This document shows, piece after piece, positions 17,160-27,298 of a DNA stretch of 64,000 bases. Source of the DNA: Streptomyces noursei (GTDB lineage: Bacteria > Actinomycetota > Actinomycetes > Streptomycetales > Streptomycetaceae); the NCBI RefSeq assembly GCF_001646665.1, contig NZ_LWBU01000290.1:1-64000 (forward strand), written 5' to 3'. The position numbers were made by a program, and so were the translations under genes. The notes below the pieces were generated by a model. It did not search any database and was not told the DNA's origin. It saw only the letters and a list, made by a program, of their open reading frames with translations. Positions within the stretch are counted from its first letter, which is position 1. Each line of letters opens with the position of its first letter.

Positions 17160-17804
17160 ATGTCCGGTGTCTACGCGCGTCGAATAGCCGTCCTCGCCGC
17201 TTCCGCCGCCCTCACCGCCACCGGTGTCCTGGCCACCGCCCCCGCCGCCCAGGCAGCGCCGCCCACCCCGATCAGCGCCTCCACCGCCCGGACGTACCTC
17301 GGCCAGCTCACCGTGAGGGCGGAAGGTTCCTCCACGGGCTACAGCCGCGACCTGTTCCCGCACTGGAGCACCCAGTCCGGCACGTGCAACACCCGTGAAG
17401 TGGTCCTCAAGCGCGACGGCGTCAACGTCGTCCAGGACTCCGGCTGCGCGGCGGTCAGCGGAAGCTGGTACTCCGAGTACGACGGCGCCACCTGGTACGC
17501 GGCGGCGGACGTCGACATCGACCACGTCGTCGCCCTCTCCGAGGCCTGGCGCTCCGGCGCCAGCGGGTGGACCACCTCGCAGCGCCAGGCCTTCGCCAAC
17601 GACCTCACCCGCCCGCAGCTCATCGCGGTCACCGACAACGTGAACCAGGCCAAGGGCGACCTCGACCCCGCCGAGTGGATGCCGTCGCGCACCGCGTACC
17701 GCTGTACCTACGCCCGCATGTGGGTGCACGTGAAGCACCACTGGAACCTCAGCGTGGACTCCGCCGAGAAGAGCGCCCTGCAGTCCCAGCTCAGCGGCTG
17801 CTGA
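17160..17804 (+). CDS. Secreted HNH/DUF1524-type nuclease
   Basis: 214 residues: signal peptide 1-32 (AQA-A), then a domain of the GmrSD-associated DUF1524/HNH class found as small secreted nucleases in streptomycetes. The catalytic DIDHVVALSEAW (119-130) supplies Asp121 and His122, and NDLTRPQLIAVTDNVNQAKGD provides the asparagines and lysine of the beta-beta-alpha-metal finger. Cysteines at 76, 96 and near the C-terminus can pair. It should degrade extracellular DNA. ATG start is preceded by AAGGGAG. A strong terminator follows. Confidence 0.87.
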   Translation: MSGVYARRIAVLAASAALTATGVLATAPAAQAAPPTPISASTARTYLGQLTVRAEGSSTGYSRDLFPHWSTQSGTCNTREVVLKRDGVNVVQDSGCAAVSGSWYSEYDGATWYAAADVDIDHVVALSEAWRSGASGWTTSQRQAFANDLTRPQLIAVTDNVNQAKGDLDPAEWMPSRTAYRCTYARMWVHVKHHWNLSVDSAEKSALQSQLSGC

Positions 17805-17826
17805 CCGGCCCGCCGGGTTCCTCACC

Positions 17827-17872
17827 CCTCCGCCGCCCCGTACCGTACGAAGGAGGAGCGGGGCGGCGGAGG
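17827..17872 (+). terminator. Terminator hairpin after the nuclease gene
   Basis: Perfect 14-bp inverted repeat (CCTCCGCCGCCCCG / CGGGGCGGCGGAGG) around a 18-base loop, 22 bases after the nuclease stop. Confidence 0.8.
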
Positions 17873-17976
17873 CCGGACGGCGTGCCCCGGACGGTGGACG
17901 GCTGAAAATTGATGTCCGGGCGTTCTCGGGGTACGTGAAAGACACGAGATCCACGAAGTCGACGAGGAGGCCGGGC

Positions 17977-19656
<1,680 letters not shown>

Positions 19657-19922
19657 CCCCGGGCGGGGGAAGCGCGGGGGGACACGGGCGGTCGGGCGGC
19701 GGGCGGGGGGCGGTCGGCCGGTCCGGGGGTGGTCCGGGGTGGCCCGGGGGCGCGGTCGGGGCGCGGTCGGGCGGCGGGGGACGGTCGGCCGGTCCGGGGG
19801 TGGCCCGGGGTGGCCCGGGGGCGCGGTCGGGGCGCGGTCGGGGGGCGCGGTCGGGGGGCGCGGTCGGGGTGTGCCGGACCGGGCCGGCGCAGGGGTGCGC
19901 GGGCTTCACGCCGGGGCTGTGA
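19657..19922. repeat. G-rich imperfect tandem repeat tract
   Basis: A region almost purely G and C with a unit close to GGTCGGGCGGCGGG and GGTGGCCCGGGGGCGCGGTCGG repeated many times; one block of about 75 bases occurs twice (near 19698-19770 and 19778-19850). Plus-strand G-runs could form quadruplexes. No gene. It separates the phosphatase from the FAD protein gene. Confidence 0.8.
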
Positions 19923-20084
19923 ACGTCCGGTGAACGTCCGGTTCAGGCCTCCCGCAATCCCGCCCATAGCGGATGGTGATCCTCCGGCCAGGGGTTCGGT
20001 GGCGGGCGCCGCACCGGCATGATGACTTCCGCCCGCCGCCCGCGGGCAACGCCAGCACCGCCCCCTGCCCAGGGAGTTCCCGTC

Positions 20085-21935
20085 GTGTCGTCCCAAGTCC
20101 CCCATGCCGTGGCCCTGGTCGGGGCGGGCCCCCGCGGCACGTCCGTACTCGAACGGCTCTGCGCCTCCGTACCGGAGCTGGCGGCGGGCACCCCGCTGAC
20201 CGTCCACGTCGTCGACCCCGCCCCGCCGGGCGCCGGCCGCGTCTGGCGCACCGACCAGCCGGCCGAGCTGCTGATGAACACCGTGGCTTGCCAGGTGACG
20301 GTCTTCACCGACGAGAGCGTGCGCTGCGTGGGCCCCATACGCCGGGGGCCGAGCCTGTACGAGTGGGCCGCCGCCCGCTCCCACCGGCTCGGCCCCGACG
20401 ACTACCCCACCCGCGCCTGCTACGGCGCCTACCTGGAGTGGGCGTTCGCCCGCACGGTGGCCGAGGCCCCGCCGGAGGTCACCGTGCGCGTGCACGCGGC
20501 CCGGGCCGTACGGCTGGAGGCGGGCACCGGGCCGCGGACGCTGGTGCTGGACGACGGCACGGTCCTCACCGGCCTGGGTGCGGTCGTCCTGGCCCAGGGC
20601 CACCTCCCGGTCGTCCGGGACCCCGCCACGGGTCACCTGGGCGCGTACGCGGCACGCCACGGGCTGCGCCACTTCCCGCCCGCCAACCCGGCGGACCTCG
20701 ACCTGTCCCCGGTCGCCCCCGGCGAGCCGGTGCTGCTGCGCGGACTGGGCCTGAACTTCTTCGACCACATGGCGCTGCTCACCGAGGGGCGCGGCGGGGC
20801 GTTCGTGCGAGACGGCGGGGGCCGGTGCGCGTACCGCCCGTCGGGCCGGGAGCCCCGGCTGTACGCCGGTTCGCGGCGCGGCATCCCCCACCGGGCGCGC
20901 GGCGACAACGAGAAGGGCGCGTCCGCGCGGCACGAGCCGCTGCTGCTGACCCCCGATGTGATCGAGAGGTTCCGCAAGCGGGCGGAGGCGGGCGATCCGC
21001 CGGACTTCCTGGACGAGATATGGCCCCTGGTGGCCGGTGAGGTCGAGACGGCGTACTACGAGGTGCTGCTGGGCCGGCCGCGCGGCTTCCGCTCCCGGTT
21101 CCTGGCCTCCCCCGACGGCACCCTGGACGCGTACGCCGTGCCGCCGGACGCCCGGTGGTCATGGGAGCGGGTCTCGCGCCCGTACGTTGGGGAAACGTTC
21201 CGGTCACCGGCGGACTTCCGCGCCTGGCTGCTGGCGCATCTGCGCCGGGACGCGGCCGAGGCGGCGCTCGGCAACGTGGCCGGCCCGGTGAAGGCCGCCC
21301 TGGACGTACTGCGCGACATCCGCAACGAACTGCGGCTGATCGTCGACCACGCCGGGCTCCCGGGCGCCTCGCGCCGGGACCACCTGGACCGCTGGTACAC
21401 CCCGCTGAACGCCTTCCTCTCGATCGGCCCGCCCCGCCGCCGCGTCGAGGAGATGACGGCCCTGATCGAGGCCGGCGTACTCGACGTGATCGGCCCCCGC
21501 ACGGGCGTCCGTCCGGACGGCGGGGCGTTCGTGGCGGAATCACCCGACGTGCCGGGCTCCGCCGTGGCGGTGACCACGCTGATCGAGGCCCGGCTGCCGG
21601 AGCCCGACTTGAGGCGCACCGGTGACCCCCTCCTCTCCGGAATGCTCGATTCCGGACAGTGCCGGACCCATGTGGTGGACGGGTACGACACCGGAGGGCT
21701 GGACGTCACACCGTCCCCGTACCGCCTGATCGATCGTCACGGGCGCGCTCACCAGGGCGTCTTCGCCCTCGGCGTGCCCACGGAGGGGGTGCATTGGGTG
21801 ACGGCGGCGGGCGCCCGGCCGGGTGTCGGCTCGGTGACCCTCGCGGACGCGGACGCGGTGGCCCGAGCCGCGCTCCGCGCATGCTCCACCACCGAAGCGG
21901 AACGACCGAATGTTGAACTTGCAAGTATTGATTAG
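20085..21935 (+). CDS. FAD/NAD(P)-binding oxidoreductase-like protein (PF13454 type)
   Basis: 616 residues. The dinucleotide-binding signature ALVGAGPRGTSVLERL starts at residue 10, and DPAPPGAGRVWRTDQP follows as in the FAD_NAD_binding_9 family; GLGLNFFDHMALLTEGRGG (about 217-235) and a C-terminal GVFALGVPTEG complete the pattern. These proteins sit in amino-acid or siderophore hydroxylase-like settings but are mostly uncharacterised. GTG start chosen because AGGGAG precedes it; an in-frame ATG 66 bases upstream would add a Pro/Arg leader. Confidence 0.82.
   Translation: MSSQVPHAVALVGAGPRGTSVLERLCASVPELAAGTPLTVHVVDPAPPGAGRVWRTDQPAELLMNTVACQVTVFTDESVRCVGPIRRGPSLYEWAAARSHRLGPDDYPTRACYGAYLEWAFARTVAEAPPEVTVRVHAARAVRLEAGTGPRTLVLDDGTVLTGLGAVVLAQGHLPVVRDPATGHLGAYAARHGLRHFPPANPADLDLSPVAPGEPVLLRGLGLNFFDHMALLTEGRGGAFVRDGGGRCAYRPSGREPRLYAGSRRGIPHRARGDNEKGASARHEPLLLTPDVIERFRKRAEAGDPPDFLDEIWPLVAGEVETAYYEVLLGRPRGFRSRFLASPDGTLDAYAVPPDARWSWERVSRPYVGETFRSPADFRAWLLAHLRRDAAEAALGNVAGPVKAALDVLRDIRNELRLIVDHAGLPGASRRDHLDRWYTPLNAFLSIGPPRRRVEEMTALIEAGVLDVIGPRTGVRPDGGAFVAESPDVPGSAVAVTTLIEARLPEPDLRRTGDPLLSGMLDSGQCRTHVVDGYDTGGLDVTPSPYRLIDRHGRAHQGVFALGVPTEGVHWVTAAGARPGVGSVTLADADAVARAALRACSTTEAERPNVELASID
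21917..21926. promoter_or_regulatory. Palindromic site ahead of doxX-like gene
   Basis: ACTTGCAAGT is a perfect 10-bp palindrome in an AT-rich patch (TTGAACTTGCAAGTATTGA) unusual for this genome, 60 bases before the DoxX gene and overlapping the end of the upstream gene. It resembles sites of MarR/HxlR-type redox regulators. No regulator is adjacent. Confidence 0.4.
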
Positions 21936-21986
21936 GACTCCCTAACCTGGGGGCTCGTCGGTTCCGTCCCCAACCGAAGGATCCCC

Positions 21987-22436
21987 ATGTCCCAGATATC
22001 CGCGCGCCTCGACCAGGGCCGCCCGTACGTGCTCGGCCTGTTCAGGATCGTCGTCGGTCTGCTGTTCCTGTGCCACGGCGCCGCCTCGCTCTTCGGCGTC
22101 CTGGGCGGCGCGGGCGGGACCGGCGGGACCGTCCCCACCGGCACCTGGCCCGGCTGGTACGCCGCCGTCATCGAACTCGTCGGCGGTGCCCTGGTGCTGG
22201 TGGGTCTGGGCACCCGCGCCGCCGCGTTCATCGCGTCGGGTGCGATGGCGTACGCGTACTTCAAGGTCCACCAGCCGATGGGCCTGTTCCCACTGCAGAA
22301 CAAGGGTGAACTTTCGGCCATGTACTGCTGGTCGATGCTCCTGCTGGTCTTCACGGGACCGGGCGCCCTGTCGCTGGACGGCCTCTTCTCCTCCTCGCGG
22401 GCGGCGGACCGCGAGCGCGAGCCCGTCACCGCATAA
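21987..22436 (+). CDS. DoxX family membrane protein
   Basis: 149 residues with four hydrophobic helices; the family opener RPYVLGLFRIVVGLLFLCHG (about 12-31) and the closing SAMYCWSMLLLVFTGPGALSLDG are typical of DoxX. Bacterial DoxX proteins take part in redox or thiol homeostasis (for example with SodA and SseA in mycobacteria). ATG start. A palindromic site and AT-rich promoter lie upstream. Confidence 0.9.
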   Translation: MSQISARLDQGRPYVLGLFRIVVGLLFLCHGAASLFGVLGGAGGTGGTVPTGTWPGWYAAVIELVGGALVLVGLGTRAAAFIASGAMAYAYFKVHQPMGLFPLQNKGELSAMYCWSMLLLVFTGPGALSLDGLFSSSRAADREREPVTA

Positions 22437-22643
22437 GGTCCCGCCTTTCCGCGGCGTCCTCTCCGCTCCGTTCCCTCCCCTCCGCTCCCCTCCCTCCCGC
22501 TGCGGACCCGGGCGGGGGCCGCCGACGTCACACAGTCGTGCCCGGCCCCCCGCCCGGGTCACCGCACGGTCCGCCCTTCGGCGTACGCTTTCGGCCTGTC
22601 AGCCGCCACCCGCTCCGGGGGACCGGCTTCACGGGACCGGGGA

Positions 22644-23357
22644 GTGAAGGTGCTCGAAAGCGTGGCCGCCGGCCCGTGGATCTACGCGGCCGTCGCCGTC
22701 TCCGTGCTGCTGGACGTGTTCCTGCCGGTACTGCCGAGCGGCATCCTGGTCATCACCGCCGCGACGGCCGCCGCGACGGGGAGCGGATCCCTCCTGGCGC
22801 TGACCCTGTGCGCGGCCGGCGCCTCCGTGCTGGGCGACCTCGTGGCGTACCGGCTCGCCTGGCGCGGGCGGTCCCGCCTGCACCGGATGATCGCCCGGTC
22901 GCGCCGGCTGACCACCGCGCAGGAACGTCTCGGCTCGGCCCTGGCACGCGGCGGAGGCGTGCTCGTGGTCATCGCCCGGTTCGCCCCGGCGGGCCGCTCG
23001 GTCGTCTCGCTCGGCGCCGGCGCGGCCCGCCGCAGGGCCGGCCAGTTCCTGCCGTGGTCGGCCCTGGCGGGCGTGGCATGGGCCTCGTACAGCGTCGCGC
23101 TGGGCTACTTCGGCGGCCAGTGGCTGGGCGCCACCTGGACCGGGGTGGCGGTCTCGGTCCTGGCCCTCTTCCTGGCGGGCGCCCTGGCGGCCTACGTCAT
23201 ACGGCGCCCCCCGGCCGCCCCCCGCGCCGGCACACCGCCCACCGCCGCGCGCCCCGGCACACCGCCCCCGGCCGCCGTACCGGCACCCGCGCGCCCGGCC
23301 GCCGTCCCGTCCCAGGCGTCCCCTCCCCCGGTACCGGCGCCCTCACCGGCTCCGTAA
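22644..23357 (+). CDS. DedA family membrane protein with Pro/Ala-rich tail
   Basis: 237 residues; SNARE-associated/VTT core with DVFLPVLPSGILVI (about 24-37), the GDLVAYRLAWRGR segment and the RFAPAGRSVVSLGAG arginine motif (about 112-126). A disordered Pro/Ala tail occupies 190-237. DedA proteins are thought to move lipid carriers such as undecaprenyl phosphate and to support the proton motive force. Only about 18% of positions seem shared with the second DedA gene near 37 kb, by eye, so they are distant paralogues. GTG start. Confidence 0.85.
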   Translation: MKVLESVAAGPWIYAAVAVSVLLDVFLPVLPSGILVITAATAAATGSGSLLALTLCAAGASVLGDLVAYRLAWRGRSRLHRMIARSRRLTTAQERLGSALARGGGVLVVIARFAPAGRSVVSLGAGAARRRAGQFLPWSALAGVAWASYSVALGYFGGQWLGATWTGVAVSVLALFLAGALAAYVIRRPPAAPRAGTPPTAARPGTPPPAAVPAPARPAAVPSQASPPPVPAPSPAP

Positions 23358-23662
23358 CGCCCGCAGGCCCGACCACCACCCGGCAGGCGCGCCCCGCCGG
23401 CCAGGGAAGCGGCTCACGGCCCCGCTCGGCCAGGCCCGCGCCCGCCGGCACGAGCGCCGCGAGCCGCACCCCGCCCCGGATTCGGCCCTGCCTTCCACCC
23501 CGGCCGCTGTCACGGCCACCGCCCGGTCAGGAAGCCCCGGCCTGTCCGCTGCCGCCCGCGCCCCGGCGGGCAACCGTCACCCGCCCCTGAACCGTCCCAC
23601 CCACGGCCTGCGGGCCGGCCCCGACCGCCCCGCACCCGCCTCCGGTGCCTGCCGCTCCGCCC
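23358..23662. other. GC-rich non-coding stretch
   Basis: About 305 bases after the DedA gene, C-rich and G-rich. I see no gene with a plausible start, no hairpin of note and no tandem array. Confidence 0.5.
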
Positions 23663-23860
23663 TAGGGGGTGTCTCGCCGATCATGCCGGGCTCCCGGTGT
23701 CCGCCACCGCACCTCGCGGCGTTGTCGTCGGTCGTCATGGTCCCCCGTGGCCCTTCGGGCACGGGAGGTGCCCCCACCGCCATGACTCCCTCCTCCGCCT
23801 TGCGATGCACGGCGCCGGACGTCGCTCGCCGATCCGGCCTGATCGACAAGACACCCCCTA
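23663..23860. mobile_element. MITE-like element with 27-bp terminal inverted repeats (IS5-type ends)
   Basis: Left end TAGGGGGTGTCTCGCCGATC... (23663-23689) and the reverse complement of the right end (23834-23860) match at 24 of 27 positions. Both outer edges sit in CTAG (23662-23665 and 23858-23861), the kind of target used by IS5/IS427-group elements. Only 198 bases, no transposase frame, so non-autonomous. The interior resembles, from memory, short repeats common in Streptomyces genomes. Confidence 0.82.
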
Positions 23861-24091
23861 GTGCTGCTCCGCGCGGGCGGCGGCGCCCCGGACCTCCAGC
23901 CCGTCGAGCAGGCGCCGGGTCGCCTCGGCGACCTCCTCCACGGCACGGTCGAAGACCTCCCGGTTGTGCGCGGCGGGCGCCCGGAAGCCGGACACCTTGC
24001 GGACGAACTGCAATGCTGCGGCGTGGATGTCCTCCTCGGTGGCCTCGGTGGGGAGCACGGGCGGGCGAAGGGTCTTGATACTGCGGCACAT
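23858..24091 (-). CDS. DUF2277 domain protein
   Basis: 77 residues beginning MCRSIKTLRPPV, the family hallmark, and continuing with EEDIHAAALQFVRKVSGFRAP and NREVFDRAVEEVAEAT. DUF2277 proteins are small, widely conserved in actinobacteria and uncharacterised. The TAG stop lies within the CTAG at the border of the MITE-like element, so the insertion either supplied or exactly preserved the stop. Start ATG is unambiguous from the family. Confidence 0.88.
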   Translation of the reverse strand: MCRSIKTLRPPVLPTEATEEDIHAAALQFVRKVSGFRAPAAHNREVFDRAVEEVAEATRRLLDGLEVRGAAARAEQH

Positions 24092-24123
24092 GCCCCCAGT
24101 GTGCGCCCGCCCGTCCCCCTCGG

Positions 24124-24300
24124 TCACCGCTTCGGTCGCATGCGCGCCCGCGCCCGTTCCCGCTCCCTGTCCCGCTCGATCGTGTAGGTCGCCCAGTCCC
24201 CCCGGTGCAGGTTGCACCGCGAGGCCCCCACCATGGCGAGCCGCCGGCAGCACCCGCCGTGCTTGGTGCGCGCGCCGCACGTGGACTGTGTACGAGCCAT
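24124..24300 (-). CDS. Small Cys-rich protein, possible zinc-binding (CxxxT-HGGCC-RCxxH motif)
   Basis: 58 residues beginning MARTQSTCGARTKHGGCC and containing SRCNLHRG, followed by an Arg/Glu-rich helix. The pattern C-x(3)-TK-x-GG-x-C ... RC-x(2)-H-x-G is shared by many tiny proteins of phages and actinomycetes and looks like a zinc knuckle. Function unknown. It lies 30 bases upstream of the DUF2277 gene on the same strand. Confidence 0.6.
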   Translation of the reverse strand: MARTQSTCGARTKHGGCCRRLAMVGASRCNLHRGDWATYTIERDRERERARARMRPKR

Positions 24301-24472
24301 GTCGCCTCCTGGCATCCGTCGGTCTTCCCCCGCCTGGCAGGGTCCCGCTCCTCAGAACCGCCCAGGCAGGGCGCACGGCGGTCCCACGAAGGTGCGCTCC
24401 GTCGCATGCGCGGTCCGGCGTCCGCTGCGCGACGCACGGCCCGCACCTAAACTGGCCGTGGAGGTACGCACC

Positions 24473-24547
24473 ATGTCCAAGCGAGGAAACAAGCGCCGCG
24501 CCCGCAAGAAGAAGGGCGCCAACCACGGCAAGCGGCCTAACGCCTGA
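24473..24547 (+). CDS. 50S ribosomal protein bL37 (24 residues)
   Basis: Begins MSKRGNKRRARKKKGA and ends NHGKRPNA, matching the tiny actinobacterial protein first placed in mycobacterial ribosome structures as bL37. It is almost entirely basic and binds 23S rRNA. GGAGGT lies ten bases upstream of the ATG. Its last 11 bases overlap the convergent gene. Too short for most automatic gene finders, so easily missed. Confidence 0.85.
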   Translation: MSKRGNKRRARKKKGANHGKRPNA

Positions 24548-25265
24548 TCCGGTCCTCCGCCGCGAGCAGCACCCGCCGCTCCAGCACCGCAGCGTGCCCG
24601 GGGCGCCGGGTGCGAGCGTGCCGCAGGAGCAGCTCGCGGGCGGTCGCCCCTACCCGCCGTTTCTTGGGGTGGCGGGCGGTGAAGTGCTCGCTCGCGAAAA
24701 ACTCCACGGCACCGTCCAGGCCTGCCGCGTCGGCCGTACGCACCGCCCGGGCCAGCTCGTCCGTCGCGACGGCGTCCAGCAGGGCAAGGGGCGCGAGCCG
24801 GGCGACCTCACGCGCGGCGTCCACCGTCCGGCCCGGCGGAGTGCCCAGCCAGCGCAGCACCGGGCCCGGGGGCACGGTCACCGTCTTGGGCACGGGCGGA
24901 TCGCCCCGCGCCCACCCCTCGGCGTACCCGCGCAGCGGTCCGGGGGCGGCCGCGGCCCAGGCGGCGCGGTGGCGCGCCGGTATCGACTCCGGGAGCGCCG
25001 GGTCGAGCAGGGGCAGCGGACCGTGCCGGTCGGCGGTTCGTACCGGCTCCCCGGCCGCGTCGTACGACACCAGCCCGAACTCGCCCCGGCACATGCAGAC
25101 GAAGTCGTCCCGCTCTCCCGCCGGCCCGTCGACCGCCGCGGTCAGCAACTCCCGTACCTCTTCCGGCTCCGTGACCTCGTACGTCCCGGGATGACCGGGG
25201 AAGGCGGCGGCATGGAGGCGGTCCGAGACGACGATCCTGACCACTCCGGACGGCGTTACGTTCAC
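24537..25265 (-). CDS. Hypothetical protein coupled to the SUKH-4 gene
   Basis: 242 residues; no family recognised. An N-terminal half with DDFVCMCRGEFGLVSYD (about 52-68) looks like an alpha/beta fold; the C-terminal half is helical with RHPKKRRVGATARELLLRHARTRR, a basic patch that could touch nucleic acid. GTG start overlaps the TGA of the SUKH-4 gene (GTGA), so they are translationally coupled and likely work together, perhaps in the same immunity unit. That is inference from context only. Confidence 0.7.
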   Translation of the reverse strand: MNVTPSGVVRIVVSDRLHAAAFPGHPGTYEVTEPEEVRELLTAAVDGPAGERDDFVCMCRGEFGLVSYDAAGEPVRTADRHGPLPLLDPALPESIPARHRAAWAAAAPGPLRGYAEGWARGDPPVPKTVTVPPGPVLRWLGTPPGRTVDAAREVARLAPLALLDAVATDELARAVRTADAAGLDGAVEFFASEHFTARHPKKRRVGATARELLLRHARTRRPGHAAVLERRVLLAAEDRIRR

Positions 25266-26416
25266 AGCACGCCTCCCGCCTCGTCGTGGAACACCTCCGG
25301 CCAGTACCGGTAGTCGTCCGGACCGGTCGCGGGAAGGCAGGCGACGGGGTCGACCGAGGCGAGGACGGCGACCATGGCGTCGGCGAGCTGGTGGTAGAAG
25401 TCCCCGGTCAGGTCGTGTTCCTTGTCGATGCGCTGCTCACGGCTGTGCATCCATACGCTGAAGGCGAGTGTCGAGACGTCGGCGTTGACCGGCGTCACCG
25501 TGCCGGCGCCGCACTCCAGGTAGTGGACCTCGCCGGTGCGGCCGTCGACCACCACGTCCAGGTCGTGGACGAGACCTCCCAGCACCAGCAGCCGGTCGGC
25601 GTCCGGCGGCAGCCGGTCGGTCAGCCCCAGGTGGCGGAGGGCCGGCTCCGCGCCGAGCCGCTCGCGTTCCTGGCGCAGCGTCTCGAGCAGTGTCTCCCGC
25701 TCGCCCAGCCCGAACATCAACCCGTCCCTGGGCAGCCCCACTTCGGCCAGGAACCGCCGGGTCGGCCCGTGCTCCAGGGCGGCGGGCATGGCGGCCGGAG
25801 CCACCCGGACGATCTGCTCCGCCCCGAACTCGTCCTCCAGGAACCGCGCCGGCAGGTCGAGCCGCAGCCCCCTGCCGGGCCGGGCCACCAGGGCCATGGG
25901 CCGGATCAGCGCGGCGATGCGCCAGAACGCCGGCACCTCCTCGGTCCCTCCCCCGCCCTCCTCGGCGAACAGGGCGAGCAGCCGCTCCGAGGCCTCCCGC
26001 ACCACACCGGTCCCCCGCCGCTCCGCCAGATCGGCGAACCGCCCGCGCAGGGCCACGAGTTCGTCGACCGCGCCGAGGAGACGGCCGAGCGCCTCCAGCG
26101 AGGGAGCGAGGGGGAGGATCTCGGCGTACTCGGGCGCGAACATCTGCAGGGCGAACACCCGCCCGGTCTCGCCGTCGACGACGATGTCCTGCGCGTCGAG
26201 CGTCTCGACCGGCAGGTGCCCCACGGCGACCAGGCCGGCGACGTACGGATCGAGGTCCGCCGGGTCGTGCTCCTCGCCGACGAGGTGCGACACGGTCACC
26301 GCCGTCCCCTCCACCAGCCTGGTGAAGCGCATCAGCTCGTGCGGGGCGGGCGGCCCCGCCTCGGCGAGCCACCGCCGTGTCGGCTCGTGCGTGATCGCCG
26401 GATGGATGACGTCCAT
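25262..26416 (-). CDS. Tandem SUKH-4 family immunity protein
   Basis: 384 residues made of two halves that look alike: half 1 has EPTRRWLAEAGPP and DIVVDGETGRVFAL, half 2 has GPTRRFLAEVGLP and DVVVDGRTGEVHYL. Each fits the SUKH-4 superfamily, immunity proteins that neutralise toxins of polymorphic or contact-dependent systems by direct binding. No toxin gene is in the window; SUKH proteins are also found as orphan arrays. ATG start follows a GGGGGG ribosome site. Coupled to the hypothetical gene downstream. Confidence 0.82.
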   Translation of the reverse strand: MDVIHPAITHEPTRRWLAEAGPPAPHELMRFTRLVEGTAVTVSHLVGEEHDPADLDPYVAGLVAVGHLPVETLDAQDIVVDGETGRVFALQMFAPEYAEILPLAPSLEALGRLLGAVDELVALRGRFADLAERRGTGVVREASERLLALFAEEGGGGTEEVPAFWRIAALIRPMALVARPGRGLRLDLPARFLEDEFGAEQIVRVAPAAMPAALEHGPTRRFLAEVGLPRDGLMFGLGERETLLETLRQERERLGAEPALRHLGLTDRLPPDADRLLVLGGLVHDLDVVVDGRTGEVHYLECGAGTVTPVNADVSTLAFSVWMHSREQRIDKEHDLTGDFYHQLADAMVAVLASVDPVACLPATGPDDYRYWPEVFHDEAGGVL

Positions 26417-26558
26417 GGTGCCCCCCGTGGTGCCGTGCGGTGATCTCCCCACCGTCGACCACGATAGGAGCGACCACTGACAACGCCCGCCGCGCCGGAG
26501 TTCCGGGGGCCGCCCGCCGCTCGGGCCGGCGGCCCCCGGACCGCGGTGCGGCCGGGCG

Positions 26559-27110
26559 TCAGGCGCCGGCGGGCTCCCGTCCGGCGCGTTCCACGGCGTC
26601 CAGCGCCATGCCCCACGGGTAGCCGCCGGGCAGGTCCTGCCCCGGCGCATTCGCCGGCGGGGCACCCTCGCCGTACAGCACCTGCACGCCGGTCGCACGC
26701 AGCGTGGCCAGCGAGGTACCGAACGCCGGATGCTGCACGTGGGCCTCGTTGACGCACGGCATCAGCAGGGTGGGCACGCCCTTGCCGACGCCCTGGACGG
26801 CCATGCTCACGACGAACTTCTCCGTCAGCCCGAGCGCCCACTCGTTCATGGCGGTGAAAGTCGCCGGCGCGAACAGGACGACATCGGCCGCGGGCCACGG
26901 CTCCGGCTGCCCCGGCAGGTCGTACATGAACCGCACGGGGTGCCCCGTCAGCGCCGCCAGCCCGTCCAGACCGTGCTCCAGCCACCGGGCGGCCGTTGGC
27001 GTCAGCCCGAGGCACACGTCCCAGCCCCTGCGCTGGGCGTCCTCGATCACACTGGCGACATCGAACACGGGCGGTGCGGCTGAGCAGAACAGATACAGGG
27101 TCCTCGTCAT
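26559..27110 (-). CDS. Flavoprotein of the HFCD (PPC decarboxylase-like) family
   Basis: 183 residues: MTRTLYLFCSAAPPVFDVASVIEDAQRRGWDV opens a Rossmann-like fold, DVVLFAPATFTAMNEWALGL (about 76-95) is the FMN-binding APAT/N segment, and VPTLLMPCVNEAH matches the MPAMN region of phosphopantothenoylcysteine decarboxylase. Family members oxidatively decarboxylate peptidyl-cysteine or 4'-phosphopantothenoylcysteine. The standard active His is not obvious. Substrate unknown. ATG start. Confidence 0.8.
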   Translation of the reverse strand: MTRTLYLFCSAAPPVFDVASVIEDAQRRGWDVCLGLTPTAARWLEHGLDGLAALTGHPVRFMYDLPGQPEPWPAADVVLFAPATFTAMNEWALGLTEKFVVSMAVQGVGKGVPTLLMPCVNEAHVQHPAFGTSLATLRATGVQVLYGEGAPPANAPGQDLPGGYPWGMALDAVERAGREPAGA

Positions 27111-27298
27111 GCCCCCATCCGATCACACCCAACCCACCCCCCCCGGCGGCTTGGCCGACATGCCCCCTCCACCCGGCGCCCCCGGCCCTGCTCCGCCGAG
27201 CCCCAGCGGACCGCGCCCCCTGCCGGCCCGTCCGGCAGCCGACCGAAACTGATCACCCCGCTCCGGACCCCGGCGGACCGGGCTGGTTGGATCCCCGT

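Noticed and set aside
19657..19922. CRISPR-like array
   Set aside because: Units are irregular, GC-only and without unique spacers; low-complexity repeat instead.
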